From Acinetobacter calcoaceticus (lineage in GTDB: Bacteria > Pseudomonadota > Gammaproteobacteria > Pseudomonadales > Moraxellaceae), in contig NZ_SLVJ01000026.1 of the NCBI RefSeq assembly GCF_004345325.1, positions 1 to 53,612 of the forward strand: DNA of 53,612 bases, given 5' to 3'. The translations under genes were made by a program, and so were the position numbers. The notes beneath the pieces were generated by a model. The model saw nothing but the letters and a program-made list of their open reading frames with translations. It ran no database searches and was not told the origin of the DNA. This document shows, piece by piece, positions 8,330 to 17,567 of the stretch. Positions within the stretch are counted from its first letter, which is position 1. Each line of letters begins with the position of its first letter.

Positions 8330-8809
8330 CTACTCCATTGGTTGTGAAGGTGCTGGGCTGTTGCCATGCACGTGCGTGTTATATGTAGTGCGGATTTTTT
8401 GCATTGAACCTTTTTGATCTGAAACTTCTTTAGATGCTGTGATAGAGCCATCAACATCGACATCACCTTTAATTTTTACGCCATTTTCATGCAGGAGGAT
8501 TGAGTGGCCATATTGGTCATAAATACAGGTCTCACCCTCAGCGACATTCACAACAACATTACCGCCTGATGTTGCTATGACAATTGAACGAGAGGTTTTT
8601 CCCTGTAGTGGAAGAACGACTACACGCGCATTTTCAGGAATGTGGGAGCTAAATCCGACCTGTTGAAATAGTTCAACTTCTTGCAACGTTTCATCAGCAA
8701 ATCCCGTCAACTGCAATAAACGTGAGCCTCCACGGGCAACAACTCCCAAGAATGATTGACGGACTTGACCTAGTCCTTTTTGCACTTGCCTTGCGACTGA
8801 TCCCATCAT
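8330..8809 (-). CDS. Baseplate spike protein V (Mu gp45)
   Basis: The protein has 159 residues. Features are the GNVVVNVAEGETCIYDQYGH segment, ILLHENGVKIKG, then VDVDGSITASKEVSDQKGSM and a His-containing C terminus (THVHGNSP). These resemble the OB-fold plus beta-helix spike of Mu gp45 and P2 gpV. The spike pierces the outer membrane. It starts inside the stop of the hub gene (ATGA-type overlap). Confidence 0.88.
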   Translation of the reverse strand: MMGSVARQVQKGLGQVRQSFLGVVARGGSRLLQLTGFADETLQEVELFQQVGFSSHIPENARVVVLPLQGKTSRSIVIATSGGNVVVNVAEGETCIYDQYGHSILLHENGVKIKGDVDVDGSITASKEVSDQKGSMQKIRTTYNTHVHGNSPAPSQPME

Positions 8810-9936
8810 TTCTTTTGCTCCTCGATCGTTGCTTTGGTGTCAGTCTCTTTCTTTTTATCCTTGGCTTTCTTCTTGGTTTTCGGTTTTTCCTTGTCCTTAT
8901 GTACCAAGGGGTTCGACCAATCACCTTGACGCTTGAGCAATAGTCTTGTGGTTTTACCGCTACTCCGATCTAAGTTTAAAGTGCGACCGACTACGGCCCA
9001 TTTAGCATTGGCATGTGTCAGTGCATTGGTTTCTAAATTGAGATGCCAACCTGTTGACCAAACCTTATTATCAATTGTCCAGTCAGCAACTGTTGCCGTT
9101 AAGGTGTGAGATTCAAAGTCGTTGTCTTTTTTAATTTTTTCTAGAGCATTATTTGCTTCAGTAGCGGTCTCAACATCACTTAAAGTCAGGATTTTTAGGC
9201 GATTAAAAGCATATTGTGTCGTTTTTTTAGTCTCGGCGAGAATATGCTGACCTTTAGCGTCTTGGCTCAATACTTTGAATTGGCTATAGACATTAGAAAC
9301 ATCATTGTCGTAATGCAGGCTGAGTACATTATTCTCATTATTTGAAGGCTTCATTAACCTAAGCGGCATTTTAACGTAATAGGGATTGGCAAAAGGATCG
9401 CCGATTTGCAATGTGCCATCTGGATCAAGCCAAACGTGCTGCCCAGTGACTTGAGCTGCTTTAACGATTGCATCCCACAGTGATTCACTGGGTTCAATCG
9501 ATATTTTATTTTTCAGCCACGCATTGTTCTGAATTTTGACATTGTGAAAAATAGAGCCTAAATCACCTGACAGCACGAATTTACCAATCAACTCTTCAAG
9601 CGTGATTTGTCTGCCATTAAAGATCGGCACCGAGCAATCAATCAGTTGCCCTACAAGGTCTCGTCCTGAGATTTGTAATCCATAGCCATCACGGCTTACA
9701 GCTTCTGATACCTTGTCAGCGATAGAGGTTAAAATGAGTTCATTTGCATAATAAAGCTCTATTGCTGCACCGCCTTGAATGCTCTCTGGAAGCAAAACGC
9801 CTTCATTTTGAAAAAGGCTAAGGCTCCAATTCTCAGACGGTGTATCAATTTGGCTATCAACTTCAACTTTGTCCCATTCTTTAATTTCATAGCCGCCAAT
9901 GACTAAACGAATTTCTCGGCCTTGATTATCTTGCAT
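8806..9936 (-). CDS. Baseplate hub protein (Mu gp44/gpP)
   Basis: The protein has 376 residues and begins with REIRLVIGGYEIKEWDKVEV, a typical start of gpP hub proteins. A central DGYGLQISGRDLVGQLIDCS segment follows. The last 35 or so residues are an unusual lysine-rich tail (KEKPKTKKKAKDKKKE) that would be strongly basic. It lies between the DNA-circularisation-type protein and the spike, as in Mu. It overlaps the preceding gene by 11 bp. Confidence 0.88.
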   Translation of the reverse strand: MQDNQGREIRLVIGGYEIKEWDKVEVDSQIDTPSENWSLSLFQNEGVLLPESIQGGAAIELYYANELILTSIADKVSEAVSRDGYGLQISGRDLVGQLIDCSVPIFNGRQITLEELIGKFVLSGDLGSIFHNVKIQNNAWLKNKISIEPSESLWDAIVKAAQVTGQHVWLDPDGTLQIGDPFANPYYVKMPLRLMKPSNNENNVLSLHYDNDVSNVYSQFKVLSQDAKGQHILAETKKTTQYAFNRLKILTLSDVETATEANNALEKIKKDNDFESHTLTATVADWTIDNKVWSTGWHLNLETNALTHANAKWAVVGRTLNLDRSSGKTTRLLLKRQGDWSNPLVHKDKEKPKTKKKAKDKKKETDTKATIEEQKK

Positions 9937-11101
9937 AGACTGTTAACTCCATACCAACTTGTAGCAGTGCTGGATTCATCAAATCTGGATTGAGGCGAAT
10001 GATTTCATCAGCGCGGTTCATGTCCCCATATAAATAGTGGGCAAGCCAATGCACAGTGCATGGCACTGGAATTTGTACAGTGCTAATCGGTGGGCGAGTT
10101 TCAATTAATTCTTGTATCTGCAGGTGTACTTGATCAGCTAGCTCTTTATAGATTTGAATTTGAGCAATACTTTCAAAGTTTGAATCAACACGCTCATTAT
10201 GAATCGTCTGCTGTAAGACTTTCCGCGTGTTTTGACGAACGACAGCAAGATCAACAGGTGTAAAGCTAATAGTTTCATTGTTCACCATCTCTTTACGGAC
10301 AGTTGCAATGACTTGCTGAGTAACAGCAATATGACTTGCAACGACCGTTGCACGCCACAGCTGCTTTAGCTCTGGAGAATCATCATCATTTTGAAAAACC
10401 TTTTTAAAACGTTGAATGCGGTGAATAACATCGCGCCATTTAGAGATAGCGGAAATATTGGTATCAAAAGTGGCCAGATTTGTTACATCATCAACTAGAC
10501 CTACAACCCAAGATACTGGCGAAAGAACATCTTCAATCGCTTTTTTTGCCACACCCAAAAATTCACGAGCCTGATTAACGCCATTCCTGATTGATGTAAC
10601 AGTATTAAAAAGTTGATCACTGTCACTGAGTTTTAATTTATCTAATACTGTTTGAAGTCTTGAAGCAGGTGCTTCGACAATCGAAGGTGTATCAATGGCT
10701 ACAGGGGTTTTAACTGGAATAAAGAGTTCACGCTTTTTATCTTCGGCATTGATAAATTCTAGCGAGACAGTGCAATAGTCCGTATTATCAGCATCATGAT
10801 TAACCGTAAAGGTTTCAACATAGACTTGCATTACGCCATCGATGGGGTGTACCAGCTCTCCTGGTCCAGTTATTTTTATCGCTGCAATTAAAGCATCGAG
10901 TTCAATTTTATAGTTTTCACCTGAGAAAACTGCATTGAGTGAAATCTTATCAGGGTCATTACCCATATCTTCAATTGATGCAACATTTGAGTATGGTGCT
11001 TGCTTTACTGCTAAGGTTTTAGACCCAGTCGTGCCAGTCGCCGCACATTCAAATAGTACGCCTCTAAAACTTGCATCTTGTAAATCAGTTGCCCAACCCA
11101 T
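9926..11101 (-). CDS. DNA circularisation / tail protein (Mu gpN, gp43)
   Basis: The protein has 391 residues from the ATG at 11101 (MGWATDLQDASFRGVLF). A longer frame to 11239 would read through the hairpin and the end of the tape-measure gene, so it is rejected. The N-terminal 100 residues match the DNA_circ_N family of Mu gpN. The last 45 residues (VHWLAHYLYGDMNRADEI, then RLNPDLMNP) look like a LysM-type module. It starts directly after a hairpin with a T-run, about 60 bp from one of the dispersed palindromes, so it probably heads its own late transcript. Confidence 0.88.
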   Translation of the reverse strand: MGWATDLQDASFRGVLFECAATGTTGSKTLAVKQAPYSNVASIEDMGNDPDKISLNAVFSGENYKIELDALIAAIKITGPGELVHPIDGVMQVYVETFTVNHDADNTDYCTVSLEFINAEDKKRELFIPVKTPVAIDTPSIVEAPASRLQTVLDKLKLSDSDQLFNTVTSIRNGVNQAREFLGVAKKAIEDVLSPVSWVVGLVDDVTNLATFDTNISAISKWRDVIHRIQRFKKVFQNDDDSPELKQLWRATVVASHIAVTQQVIATVRKEMVNNETISFTPVDLAVVRQNTRKVLQQTIHNERVDSNFESIAQIQIYKELADQVHLQIQELIETRPPISTVQIPVPCTVHWLAHYLYGDMNRADEIIRLNPDLMNPALLQVGMELTVYAR

Positions 11102-11110
11102 AATAAAAAA

Positions 11111-11126
11111 CCTCACAATTGTGAGG
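11111..11126 (-). promoter_or_regulatory. Hairpin carrying the gpN ribosome binding site
   Basis: CCTCACAATTGTGAGG is a perfect 16-bp palindrome followed on the minus strand by TTTTTTATT and the ATG at 11101. It has the form of an intrinsic terminator. Its 3' arm (GTGAGG) is also the only Shine-Dalgarno candidate for gpN, about 10 nt from the start. It could act as an attenuator or as a translation-blocking hairpin. Confidence 0.65.
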
Positions 11127-11154
11127 CTATTCTGTGCAAGTTTAAAGCTCAGTA

Positions 11155-11172
11155 TTAGGCGGAAACCTTTCC
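11155..11172 (-). promoter_or_regulatory. Dispersed late palindrome, copy 1
   Basis: TTAGGCGGAAACCTTTCC on the plus strand; core GGAAA-CC-TTTCC at 11161-11172. It lies between the tape-measure stop and gpN, 60 bp before the gpN start. Inferred activator or promoter site. Confidence 0.6.
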
Positions 11173-11174
11173 TA

Positions 11175-13481
11175 TTATCTAGGCTGTAGCATAAATGGAA
11201 TCGTCGGTGCACCATGTCTTTTTTCTTGAGTTGCAGCATTATTTGACATCATATCCAACAATGATCCACCGCCGAAATTAACTGTCGGCTTAATATTATT
11301 CGTTGCTGAAATTAAGTTATCCATCTTCCCCAATAATTGTTGAGTATATTGACTTTGCTGCTCAATGAGTTGGTTTTGTTCTTCCATAATACCGTGTTGC
11401 TCATTGAAGTACTCGCCAAAGGCTTCACCACCTTTGTCACCAGCCCACCAGCCACCAATCCCACCAGCTATTCCACCAAGTGCTCCACCGACGGCTGCAC
11501 CTGCTGCAGTTCCGACAACTGGTACTATGGAACCAATCGCAGCTCCGCCCAATGCACCCAATTTTGCACCGGCTATACCACCAGCAATGGCTCCACCAGT
11601 GCCTCCCACGATACCGGCTTGTTTTACATTTTTTTGGTACTGAGATAATGAGTCATCAGTAGCTGTATCGTATATGCCATAAGCTCCAGCGGCTACAGTG
11701 ATTGGAATTGCAGCTTTTTTAAGCCAAGGCATTACTCGTGAAAACTGAGACGCCCCAGCTGCTCCAGCAGTTGCAGCACCACCGCCACCACGCATTGCCA
11801 GTGCCGCAATACCACCCGCTGCAGCCACAGCGGTTAAGCCAACTACGGCTGCAGAAGCTGCTGCCGCAACACCTGCATTTGAGCTGGCAAAATCTGCAAG
11901 GCCTTGTTTAAGATCTCCTAACCATCCTGCATTGCCGTTGTAGACATCGACTTTTGCATTAAAACGAGAGGTATCAAATGAATTGTCTTTTGCATATTCT
12001 TGTGCTGCTTGCCATGTATGAGACATATCAATCGCACCATTTGAGTCTTTAATGCCTTGATCAAGCTGATCTTTAAAACCGCCAGACTCCATATTCATGG
12101 TGACACCCATAAAAGCCATTAATGCCTGCTTATTATGGAAGATTTTCCCGACTTCTGCCTGAGCTGCAATTTGGGTCGCGGCTTGGACATTTTCTAGGTA
12201 TTCAGCATTATTATTACTTTTAAGAGCTACTTGTGCCTTGTCTCTGTATTTACGATATAAGGGACTATTTTCCATCTGTCTATTCATCAAGATAGCAGCC
12301 GCCTCAACTTCACCCACACCTTGTTCACGCATATTTGTCGCATAAGTAGGCCAGTCAAAGCCTTTTCTTTTTTTACTCACACCATATGCTGCAATAGGAT
12401 CGCCTTTTTGCACTTTAATGTGTTTTGCAAATGAAAGTCCTAGATGATACTGACTGAATGAACCCAACAAATCAGACATATTCACTGCTGCACCTTCTGC
12501 AGTTCCAGCCGTTTTCTTACTTAACTGCATCATTGAAAGCAAGTCACGATAGCCTTTATCGCCAATATAACCAGCATTTCGACCTTGTGTCAGCAGGTCT
12601 GGCATATAGCGAGCCATATCACGTAATTCAAATGAACCCAGTTGGCCTGCTTTCATTGCCTGATCATTTGCCTGACCTAAATTAGTCAAACCAAAATTTC
12701 GCTGTGCAATCGTCATTAGGGCAATATCATCAGGATTGGCGCCTCCAGCAAAGGCAGTTCTACTGACCTGCATCAAGACATTCTTAAGCTCATCAAATTC
12801 ATATACGTTTGATGCGACCAGTGTATTGAGTGCCTGAACTAACTGCTGGGGTGTGCTACCACCTTGGATCGCTGATTGACGAACGAAGCCTTCCATTTCA
12901 TTGCTTTTATTATTGAAAGCTTTAACAGATAATTTCTTTCCAGCCAACGAAGTATCTGTTGCTAGAGATATTTGTTTCATATATTGACGTGGATCGTCTA
13001 AATAATTAGAGACAATACTCCCACCAGCATATGTACCTCCTACAATACCAGCAGTAGTCTGCATTCCACCACCACCGCCTCCAGCACCACGGTTAGCGCG
13101 TCCAGCTTGTTCAAGTTGCTGACGTAAGCGGTTGGCTTCAGCGACTTGCTGACGTAATGAATTTAGTTGGGTTTGATAATCACGTGTTTGATTGCGCAGT
13201 GATTGGCTTTGTATTCGTGTTTGAATCGCTTGCTGACGTAAAACACCCTCCAGCAAACGATTGGTCCGAAGTAATTGATCACTGGCACGTGACGTATCTC
13301 GAGTCGCACTGGCTCCAGCTCTAGCTGTATTGGTAAACCGCGCTTGAGCATTACCGATCTGTGTCCATTGCTGATTAATTTTTGTTGTAGATCGAACTTG
13401 CTGCTCTGAAATACGAGTCAACTCTCGACCAGCATTGCCTCTAATCTGTAATGTCAGTGATACAGTGGTATTTCTGCTCAT
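11175..13481 (-). CDS. Tail tape measure protein
   Basis: The protein has 768 residues and is the longest phage gene. It contains an N-terminal coiled-coil region rich in Gln and Arg (residues about 20-125) and a helical middle. A Gly/Ala-rich hydrophobic segment spans about 560-700 (AAASAAVVGLTAVAAAGG and AAGAAVGGALGGIAGGIGG), then a short coil follows. Length sets the tail length in contractile phages, and the hydrophobic stretch probably inserts into the cell membrane during injection. The start codon overlaps the stop of the gp41' frame (TATGA). Antisense open frames in its Gly-rich part are composition artefacts. Confidence 0.9.
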   Translation of the reverse strand: MSRNTTVSLTLQIRGNAGRELTRISEQQVRSTTKINQQWTQIGNAQARFTNTARAGASATRDTSRASDQLLRTNRLLEGVLRQQAIQTRIQSQSLRNQTRDYQTQLNSLRQQVAEANRLRQQLEQAGRANRGAGGGGGGMQTTAGIVGGTYAGGSIVSNYLDDPRQYMKQISLATDTSLAGKKLSVKAFNNKSNEMEGFVRQSAIQGGSTPQQLVQALNTLVASNVYEFDELKNVLMQVSRTAFAGGANPDDIALMTIAQRNFGLTNLGQANDQAMKAGQLGSFELRDMARYMPDLLTQGRNAGYIGDKGYRDLLSMMQLSKKTAGTAEGAAVNMSDLLGSFSQYHLGLSFAKHIKVQKGDPIAAYGVSKKRKGFDWPTYATNMREQGVGEVEAAAILMNRQMENSPLYRKYRDKAQVALKSNNNAEYLENVQAATQIAAQAEVGKIFHNKQALMAFMGVTMNMESGGFKDQLDQGIKDSNGAIDMSHTWQAAQEYAKDNSFDTSRFNAKVDVYNGNAGWLGDLKQGLADFASSNAGVAAAASAAVVGLTAVAAAGGIAALAMRGGGGAATAGAAGASQFSRVMPWLKKAAIPITVAAGAYGIYDTATDDSLSQYQKNVKQAGIVGGTGGAIAGGIAGAKLGALGGAAIGSIVPVVGTAAGAAVGGALGGIAGGIGGWWAGDKGGEAFGEYFNEQHGIMEEQNQLIEQQSQYTQQLLGKMDNLISATNNIKPTVNFGGGSLLDMMSNNAATQEKRHGAPTIPFMLQPR

Positions 13482-13745
13482 AACGTACCTTTAGGCTTCG
13501 AATGTTTACGCTCAGTTGAGATATATGTTTTTGTTACAGTATTTGAACCCTGTGGACGTACAGGAGTCGCTGTGGGCTGTTTTGGGATTTCACGCTGACG
13601 AGTATTGTTTTGCCGCCCGTCACAAAGAAGTAATGCATAAGCCATATCAAGAGGCAGTTGTATGGACTCTTGATATGGAATACCTATGGACATTAGAGCG
13701 CGGACCAATTGCGCTCGTTCAATCAGTTCTCGGCTGCTTCCTTTG
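13478..13745 (-). CDS. gp41' tail-assembly chaperone extension (frameshift frame)
   Basis: This frame has no convincing start of its own: its first start-like codon is a TTG at 13708 without a ribosome binding site. It is open back to the end of the preceding gene, where it lies in the -1 frame. The codons read CTG ATT GAA CGA, giving LIERAQLVRALMSIGI before the tape measure. This is the classic G/GT (Mu gp41/gp41') arrangement, in which a minority of ribosomes slip to make a fused chaperone. A GCA-AAG-GAA stretch near 13733-13741 is a possible slip site. Confidence 0.65.
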
Positions 13746-14031
13746 CATCAAGCTGTACTTTTAAACGACTTAGATAATCCATATTCGCACGAGAAGAATT
13801 TCCAAGGGCCTCATAACTCAATGCATGCTCATTGCCTTTTTCATCAATAAGCTTAGTCATTGATGACAGATCTGCAATAGCGATAAATTGGCCTTCATCC
13901 AGACCAGCCTGTGACTGTATGAATTGAATCGCAGTCATTTGATGCATGACTACATTCTTACCTTTTACTTCTGTTTGTCCATCTAAGATCTTGATTGCAA
14001 CAGGCAATGTGCCTTCAATTTTTGTGCTCAT
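13723..14031 (-). CDS. Tail assembly chaperone (Mu gp41)
   Basis: The protein has about 102 residues from the ATG at 14031 (MSTKIEG), which has a GGA 7 nt upstream. An ATG four codons earlier at 14043 is possible. The protein is small and acidic, with TLPVAIKILDGQTEVKGKNV, and lies between tail tube and tape measure. Its end overlaps the -1 frame of the gp41' extension. The product coats the tape measure during tail assembly. Confidence 0.75.
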   Translation of the reverse strand: MSTKIEGTLPVAIKILDGQTEVKGKNVVMHQMTAIQFIQSQAGLDEGQFIAIADLSSMTKLIDEKGNEHALSYEALGNSSRANMDYLSRLKVQLDAKEAAEN

Positions 14032-14045
14032 TTTTTCATCCAAGG

Positions 14046-14423
14046 TTAAAGTGTTTCGTCTAAATAATCTAAGCAGAACATGCTTAGATCACGCAGTGTT
14101 TCACCATTCATGTCATACGAAGCGCTGACTGAGGTCGTGTGGCAGTCAATGAAGGTTTCGCGGAAGTTACCGCTTGGTGACTCAATTGAAATACGACCAT
14201 CTCTAATATCAAGCCATTTCACAGCATCTTTGCCATCAGGCACCACAACTGAAACTGAAAGTTCAAAAGTACGAATACCTGTTGCAACAAATTTAATTCG
14301 TTGTGCGCGGTTCATTGTTGGGACGGGCTTGGTACCGGTCGTGATCGATGCGGTAAATTTGGAACAGTCATACTCAAGACCGTCGTAGCTCATCACAATT
14401 GAGCCAACTACTTCTTCAGACAT
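14046..14423 (-). CDS. Tail tube protein (Mu gpM)
   Basis: The protein has 125 residues from the ATG at 14423 (MSEEVVGSIVMSYDG), which has AGAG upstream. A GTG at 14432 would add three residues. The size and the VGSIVMSYDGLEYDCSKF start match gpM, the inner tube of contractile Mu-like tails. It is the first gene after a terminator hairpin and a dispersed palindrome, with 61 bp from palindrome to start, so it likely heads its own late transcript. Confidence 0.85.
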   Translation of the reverse strand: MSEEVVGSIVMSYDGLEYDCSKFTASITTGTKPVPTMNRAQRIKFVATGIRTFELSVSVVVPDGKDAVKWLDIRDGRISIESPSGNFRETFIDCHTTSVSASYDMNGETLRDLSMFCLDYLDETL

Positions 14424-14477
14424 TTTGGTCACTCTTTTTTAACGATGACTTATTCTTGATCAATTTCTTATTTTAGA

Positions 14478-14495
14478 TTAGGCGGAAACCTTTCC
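14478..14495 (-). promoter_or_regulatory. Dispersed late palindrome, copy 2
   Basis: TTAGGCGGAAACCTTTCC on the plus strand, identical to copy 1 over 18 bp; core at 14484-14495. It lies immediately downstream (in minus-strand sense) of an intrinsic terminator and 61 bp before the tube gene start. This order fits a promoter. Confidence 0.65.
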
Positions 14496-14520
14496 AATAA
14501 AAAAGGCTGCATAAGCAGCC
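14496..14520 (-). terminator. Intrinsic terminator after the sheath C-terminal gene
   Basis: GGCTGC-TTAT-GCAGCC followed by TTTTTTATT on the minus strand. It would stop transcripts coming through the head and sheath genes just before the tube module. Confidence 0.8.
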
Positions 14521-14540
14521 GATTGGGGTATTACTGGAGG

Positions 14541-15350
14541 TCAATACACATAAAGCGTTGACGCGAGCACATGCATACCACGCACCCAGTAGCACGGGAT
14601 TTGCGCATTAGCTCGTGACTTATCATGTTCATCTTGGGTCACAGTAAACTGATTTGCTGTGGTGGTCACATTTTCAAGAATTTCAGCTTTTTCAAGCTTT
14701 AGCGCTTGAGTCAGTAAAATACTACGCACATTACGACGCGCAGGAGCGGTATTTTTTCGACGACGTTCTTTTGATGTAGCTGTACGCATCACTTTACGCA
14801 CATAGTCGATGGTTAGAGCACCGTTGATGTCCAACATAATATCGTCGGGTTCGCCAGTTTCGGGGTTCATTCGATAAGTTGAAACTGCACGGACAATTTC
14901 AGGTTTGCCATCAGCACCCGTCTGAATCATGCACACGCCTTTATTCAGAGCGCGTTCTACACGCTCAAAGATTAATTTATGTTCATCAGCAACGGCCTTA
15001 ACACCGCCAAGGTTTACACCATTGAATGGAACTGCTGGGTCGTTAGAGTCGGCTAATGCAGCAGCTGTCGCAGCAGCCAACTCTGGTTCTTGTCCAGTCG
15101 CACCGTGATAGCAAACCGCAACAACGCGATAGCTTGATTTAACTTGAACCTGATCTGCAAAAGCTTCAGCTTTTTCAATGTCTGAAAACGGTACAACCAG
15201 TATTGCTGGGCGTTGCTCAATTGCACCGCTAACAAAATCTAAATGATCGATCCAAGCCTTTGAGTCATCACCAAGTGCTGGAGGTGCTGAAAGAGCGATG
15301 ATGGTGTGGCCAAGTGGGGCGATAGTATCGAGTGTTGTTTGAAGTGACAT
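14541..15350 (-). CDS. Tail sheath protein, C-terminal part (split gpL)
   Basis: The protein has 269 residues. From LDTIAPLGHTIIALSAPPAL onward it matches the second half of Mu gpL-type sheath proteins, including GVCMIQTGADGKPEIVRAVS, LDINGALTIDYVRKVMRT and the C-terminal VRGMHVLASTLYV. The N-terminal part of a normal sheath (usually 450-500 residues) is missing and is found separately at 17568-17921. The ATG has an AAGG ribosome binding site, so this piece is set up for its own translation. The sheath contracts to drive injection, so a functional split would require the two parts to assemble together. Confidence 0.85.
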   Translation of the reverse strand: MSLQTTLDTIAPLGHTIIALSAPPALGDDSKAWIDHLDFVSGAIEQRPAILVVPFSDIEKAEAFADQVQVKSSYRVVAVCYHGATGQEPELAAATAAALADSNDPAVPFNGVNLGGVKAVADEHKLIFERVERALNKGVCMIQTGADGKPEIVRAVSTYRMNPETGEPDDIMLDINGALTIDYVRKVMRTATSKERRRKNTAPARRNVRSILLTQALKLEKAEILENVTTTANQFTVTQDEHDKSRANAQIPCYWVRGMHVLASTLYVY

Positions 15351-15367
15351 ATTTTATAACCTTTTCA

Positions 15368-17557
15368 TTAGATATATTTAAGACGTAACAAGGTTCTTTC
15401 AATTTCTTCAGCAAGAATGACGTCCATTTCTGCTGACATGTGTCCAGCATCTCGACTTAGTGACGGAGGCTTACAGCGACGCTCTATTGCTGCTATGTCT
15501 TCGTTAGTTTTTGTTAAGCCGAGTCGCGTCCACGTCGATTCCTCAAAAAGTAATTTATTAATATCGAAATACTTCAAGCCATAATTTGATTCTAAAAAAG
15601 CATTAATTTCTTCTACAATATCTCGTGTACTGTCAGTCGCATTTGTATTTGAAAAATGACCACCAACAATGAACTTTGAATCTTTCGGTAAATAATCTAA
15701 AAATGCTTTTGTATTTGCTAAAATAGTCTCGAGGCTATCGTAACCAACGTTGTTTTTACCGATGTTGATGATCATCACACCATCAATTTGGTTATACCAA
15801 TCTACAGCAATTGTATTAAATCTTATACTTGAAGTAATAATTAACGGCTTAGATAGTCCAGATATGGTTAATACATGTTTTTTTTCTGTTGCATTATAAG
15901 TCAGGCTACCCACAATACCATTTGACAGTTCTACCTGTGTTGTTTTGTGAATGTCTCTGCCAGACCAAATTTGCTGCAGTAATACCACATTTTTACCGTT
16001 TGTAATTATGCCGGATGGAAAACTGACAGATACTTCATTTGCACCCATCACAAAACCAGCACCATTAACTGTTTCACCACTCAAAGATTTATCTTTGAAA
16101 ACTAAATTTTTACGCTTTGCGAGATCAGCTAATTCGTCAGATAAGTATTCAAGTGTTGAAGATCCGTACACGATAAGCTTCTGTTCAGTTATCTGTTGAG
16201 AAACATCAATAATAGAGTTCGCTGAGTTTTTAAACCCACGCCATGGTTGCCAAGTCGCACTGTCGCCACTTAGAGATCCCCATCGAAAAGCATAACCACC
16301 ATATGTCTCCCATACTTGATGGATTGCGGCAGACGCATTTCTCTTTACTGTAAGGAAGCCACCTGTAGCAACAATAGGGAATCCATTTGCCCGCGAAGCA
16401 ACAGATCCAGTATTTACTTGGTATAAGCCATCTACAATTGCTTTATCTAGATGCCCGTTTAAATCAGACATATCCTTAATAATCTTTTGATTTACTTGTC
16501 CGATTTCCAATAATGTTGATACATTCTTAATTGAGTTGTTCTCGTACCGAACACCAGACCAAGGTTGCCATATTATTTCATCACCTTTAAGACTACCAAC
16601 TCGCGAAGCTACACCTTGTGATGATGTAACAGTCTGATTGATAGATGACAAATGCTCTCGAGAGTATTGAACAGCTAGTTCGCCCGATGATCCAACACCA
16701 AAAAATGGATAATTTCTTTTTTCCGCATCATCTTTTACGACAGCGCTTCTAATATTGTAATTTCCTTGAATTATAATGAGATCAAGATTGGTGTTACTAG
16801 GCGAGATTACTTGATAAGTATTCCCATTCCAAACAGACCACCCAGCAGCCTCTTTTGTTCTAAAAAATACACCGCCAGCCCGATCCATAAATGTTTGAAA
16901 TACAAATCCACTTTTGGGAGGTTGTGTATAACCACTAACAGTGAGTTGTCCATGCAATGCGGAAGGTAATCCCAAAGATTTTGCAATAGGATCTTGAGGA
17001 ACATGATAAATTCCTGCCGTCGTTAGTTCATCAATAATTGTGGAAGCATCAAGTCTTACAGGTTTGAATAATGGGTTTTTATTGGCAAACTGAACTGATT
17101 GATCAAAAGAGTCATAACCCTTTTTATACCCTTTACCATCCCAAATATAAGTTCCGCGCAATTCAAGATCAGGGTCATTGTTTCTTACAGATACATTGGC
17201 TTTGGCTGGGATATAAGCAACCATTTCGGTATAGGTAGAGAAAGAAGCATCTGCACCATTACCGATGGCTTTTAGTCCATATTCAACCCCATCAATTCGT
17301 TCATTTGCAGCATCAGTTTGCTTTTGAGATTGAACTTTAACTGCTTCAACGGACGCAGGACTGGCAAAATCAATTTCATTTTTCATAGCCGCTGAACCTA
17401 GACCAGCAACAATTAAATTGGCAACCTGTTCTAGAGGTGCTTGTTTAGTTTCATCATCTTGAACTACGGGAAAGAAGTCTTTAGCCGTTACTTTTGATGT
17501 CCGATCAAGTTCACTGATTTTAGTACCAGGGACTTCAATTACAATTCTTTGTGCCAT
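15368..17557 (-). CDS. Tail spike with SGNH-esterase-like domain
   Basis: The protein has 729 residues. The N terminus (about 1-60, IEVPGTKISELDRTSKVTAKD) looks like a virion-anchoring domain and is followed by a linker helix. Two or three knob-like repeats with WSVWNG, WQPWSG and WQPWRG ends lie between about 180 and 445. The C-terminal 270 residues look like an SGNH/GDSL hydrolase: LIVYGSSTLEYL (block I, Ser near 466), IIINIGKNNVG (Asn near 602) and DAGHMS (Asp703, His706). Such enzymes deacetylate or cleave surface polysaccharide, fitting capsule recognition in Acinetobacter. It lies between the two halves of the sheath gene, an abnormal position for a spike gene. Confidence 0.8.
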   Translation of the reverse strand: MAQRIVIEVPGTKISELDRTSKVTAKDFFPVVQDDETKQAPLEQVANLIVAGLGSAAMKNEIDFASPASVEAVKVQSQKQTDAANERIDGVEYGLKAIGNGADASFSTYTEMVAYIPAKANVSVRNNDPDLELRGTYIWDGKGYKKGYDSFDQSVQFANKNPLFKPVRLDASTIIDELTTAGIYHVPQDPIAKSLGLPSALHGQLTVSGYTQPPKSGFVFQTFMDRAGGVFFRTKEAAGWSVWNGNTYQVISPSNTNLDLIIIQGNYNIRSAVVKDDAEKRNYPFFGVGSSGELAVQYSREHLSSINQTVTSSQGVASRVGSLKGDEIIWQPWSGVRYENNSIKNVSTLLEIGQVNQKIIKDMSDLNGHLDKAIVDGLYQVNTGSVASRANGFPIVATGGFLTVKRNASAAIHQVWETYGGYAFRWGSLSGDSATWQPWRGFKNSANSIIDVSQQITEQKLIVYGSSTLEYLSDELADLAKRKNLVFKDKSLSGETVNGAGFVMGANEVSVSFPSGIITNGKNVVLLQQIWSGRDIHKTTQVELSNGIVGSLTYNATEKKHVLTISGLSKPLIITSSIRFNTIAVDWYNQIDGVMIINIGKNNVGYDSLETILANTKAFLDYLPKDSKFIVGGHFSNTNATDSTRDIVEEINAFLESNYGLKYFDINKLLFEESTWTRLGLTKTNEDIAAIERRCKPPSLSRDAGHMSAEMDVILAEEIERTLLRLKYI

Positions 17558-17567
17558 TCATCAATCC

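Noticed and set aside
11102..11239. Long N-terminal extension of the gpN-type protein
   Set aside because: It would translate through a hairpin and the end of the tape measure gene; family similarity begins at MGWATD.
11337..11662. Overlapping plus-strand open frames rich in Pro, Cys and Ser
   Set aside because: They are antisense to the Gly/Ala-rich segment of the tape measure gene; composition explains them and there are no ribosome binding sites.
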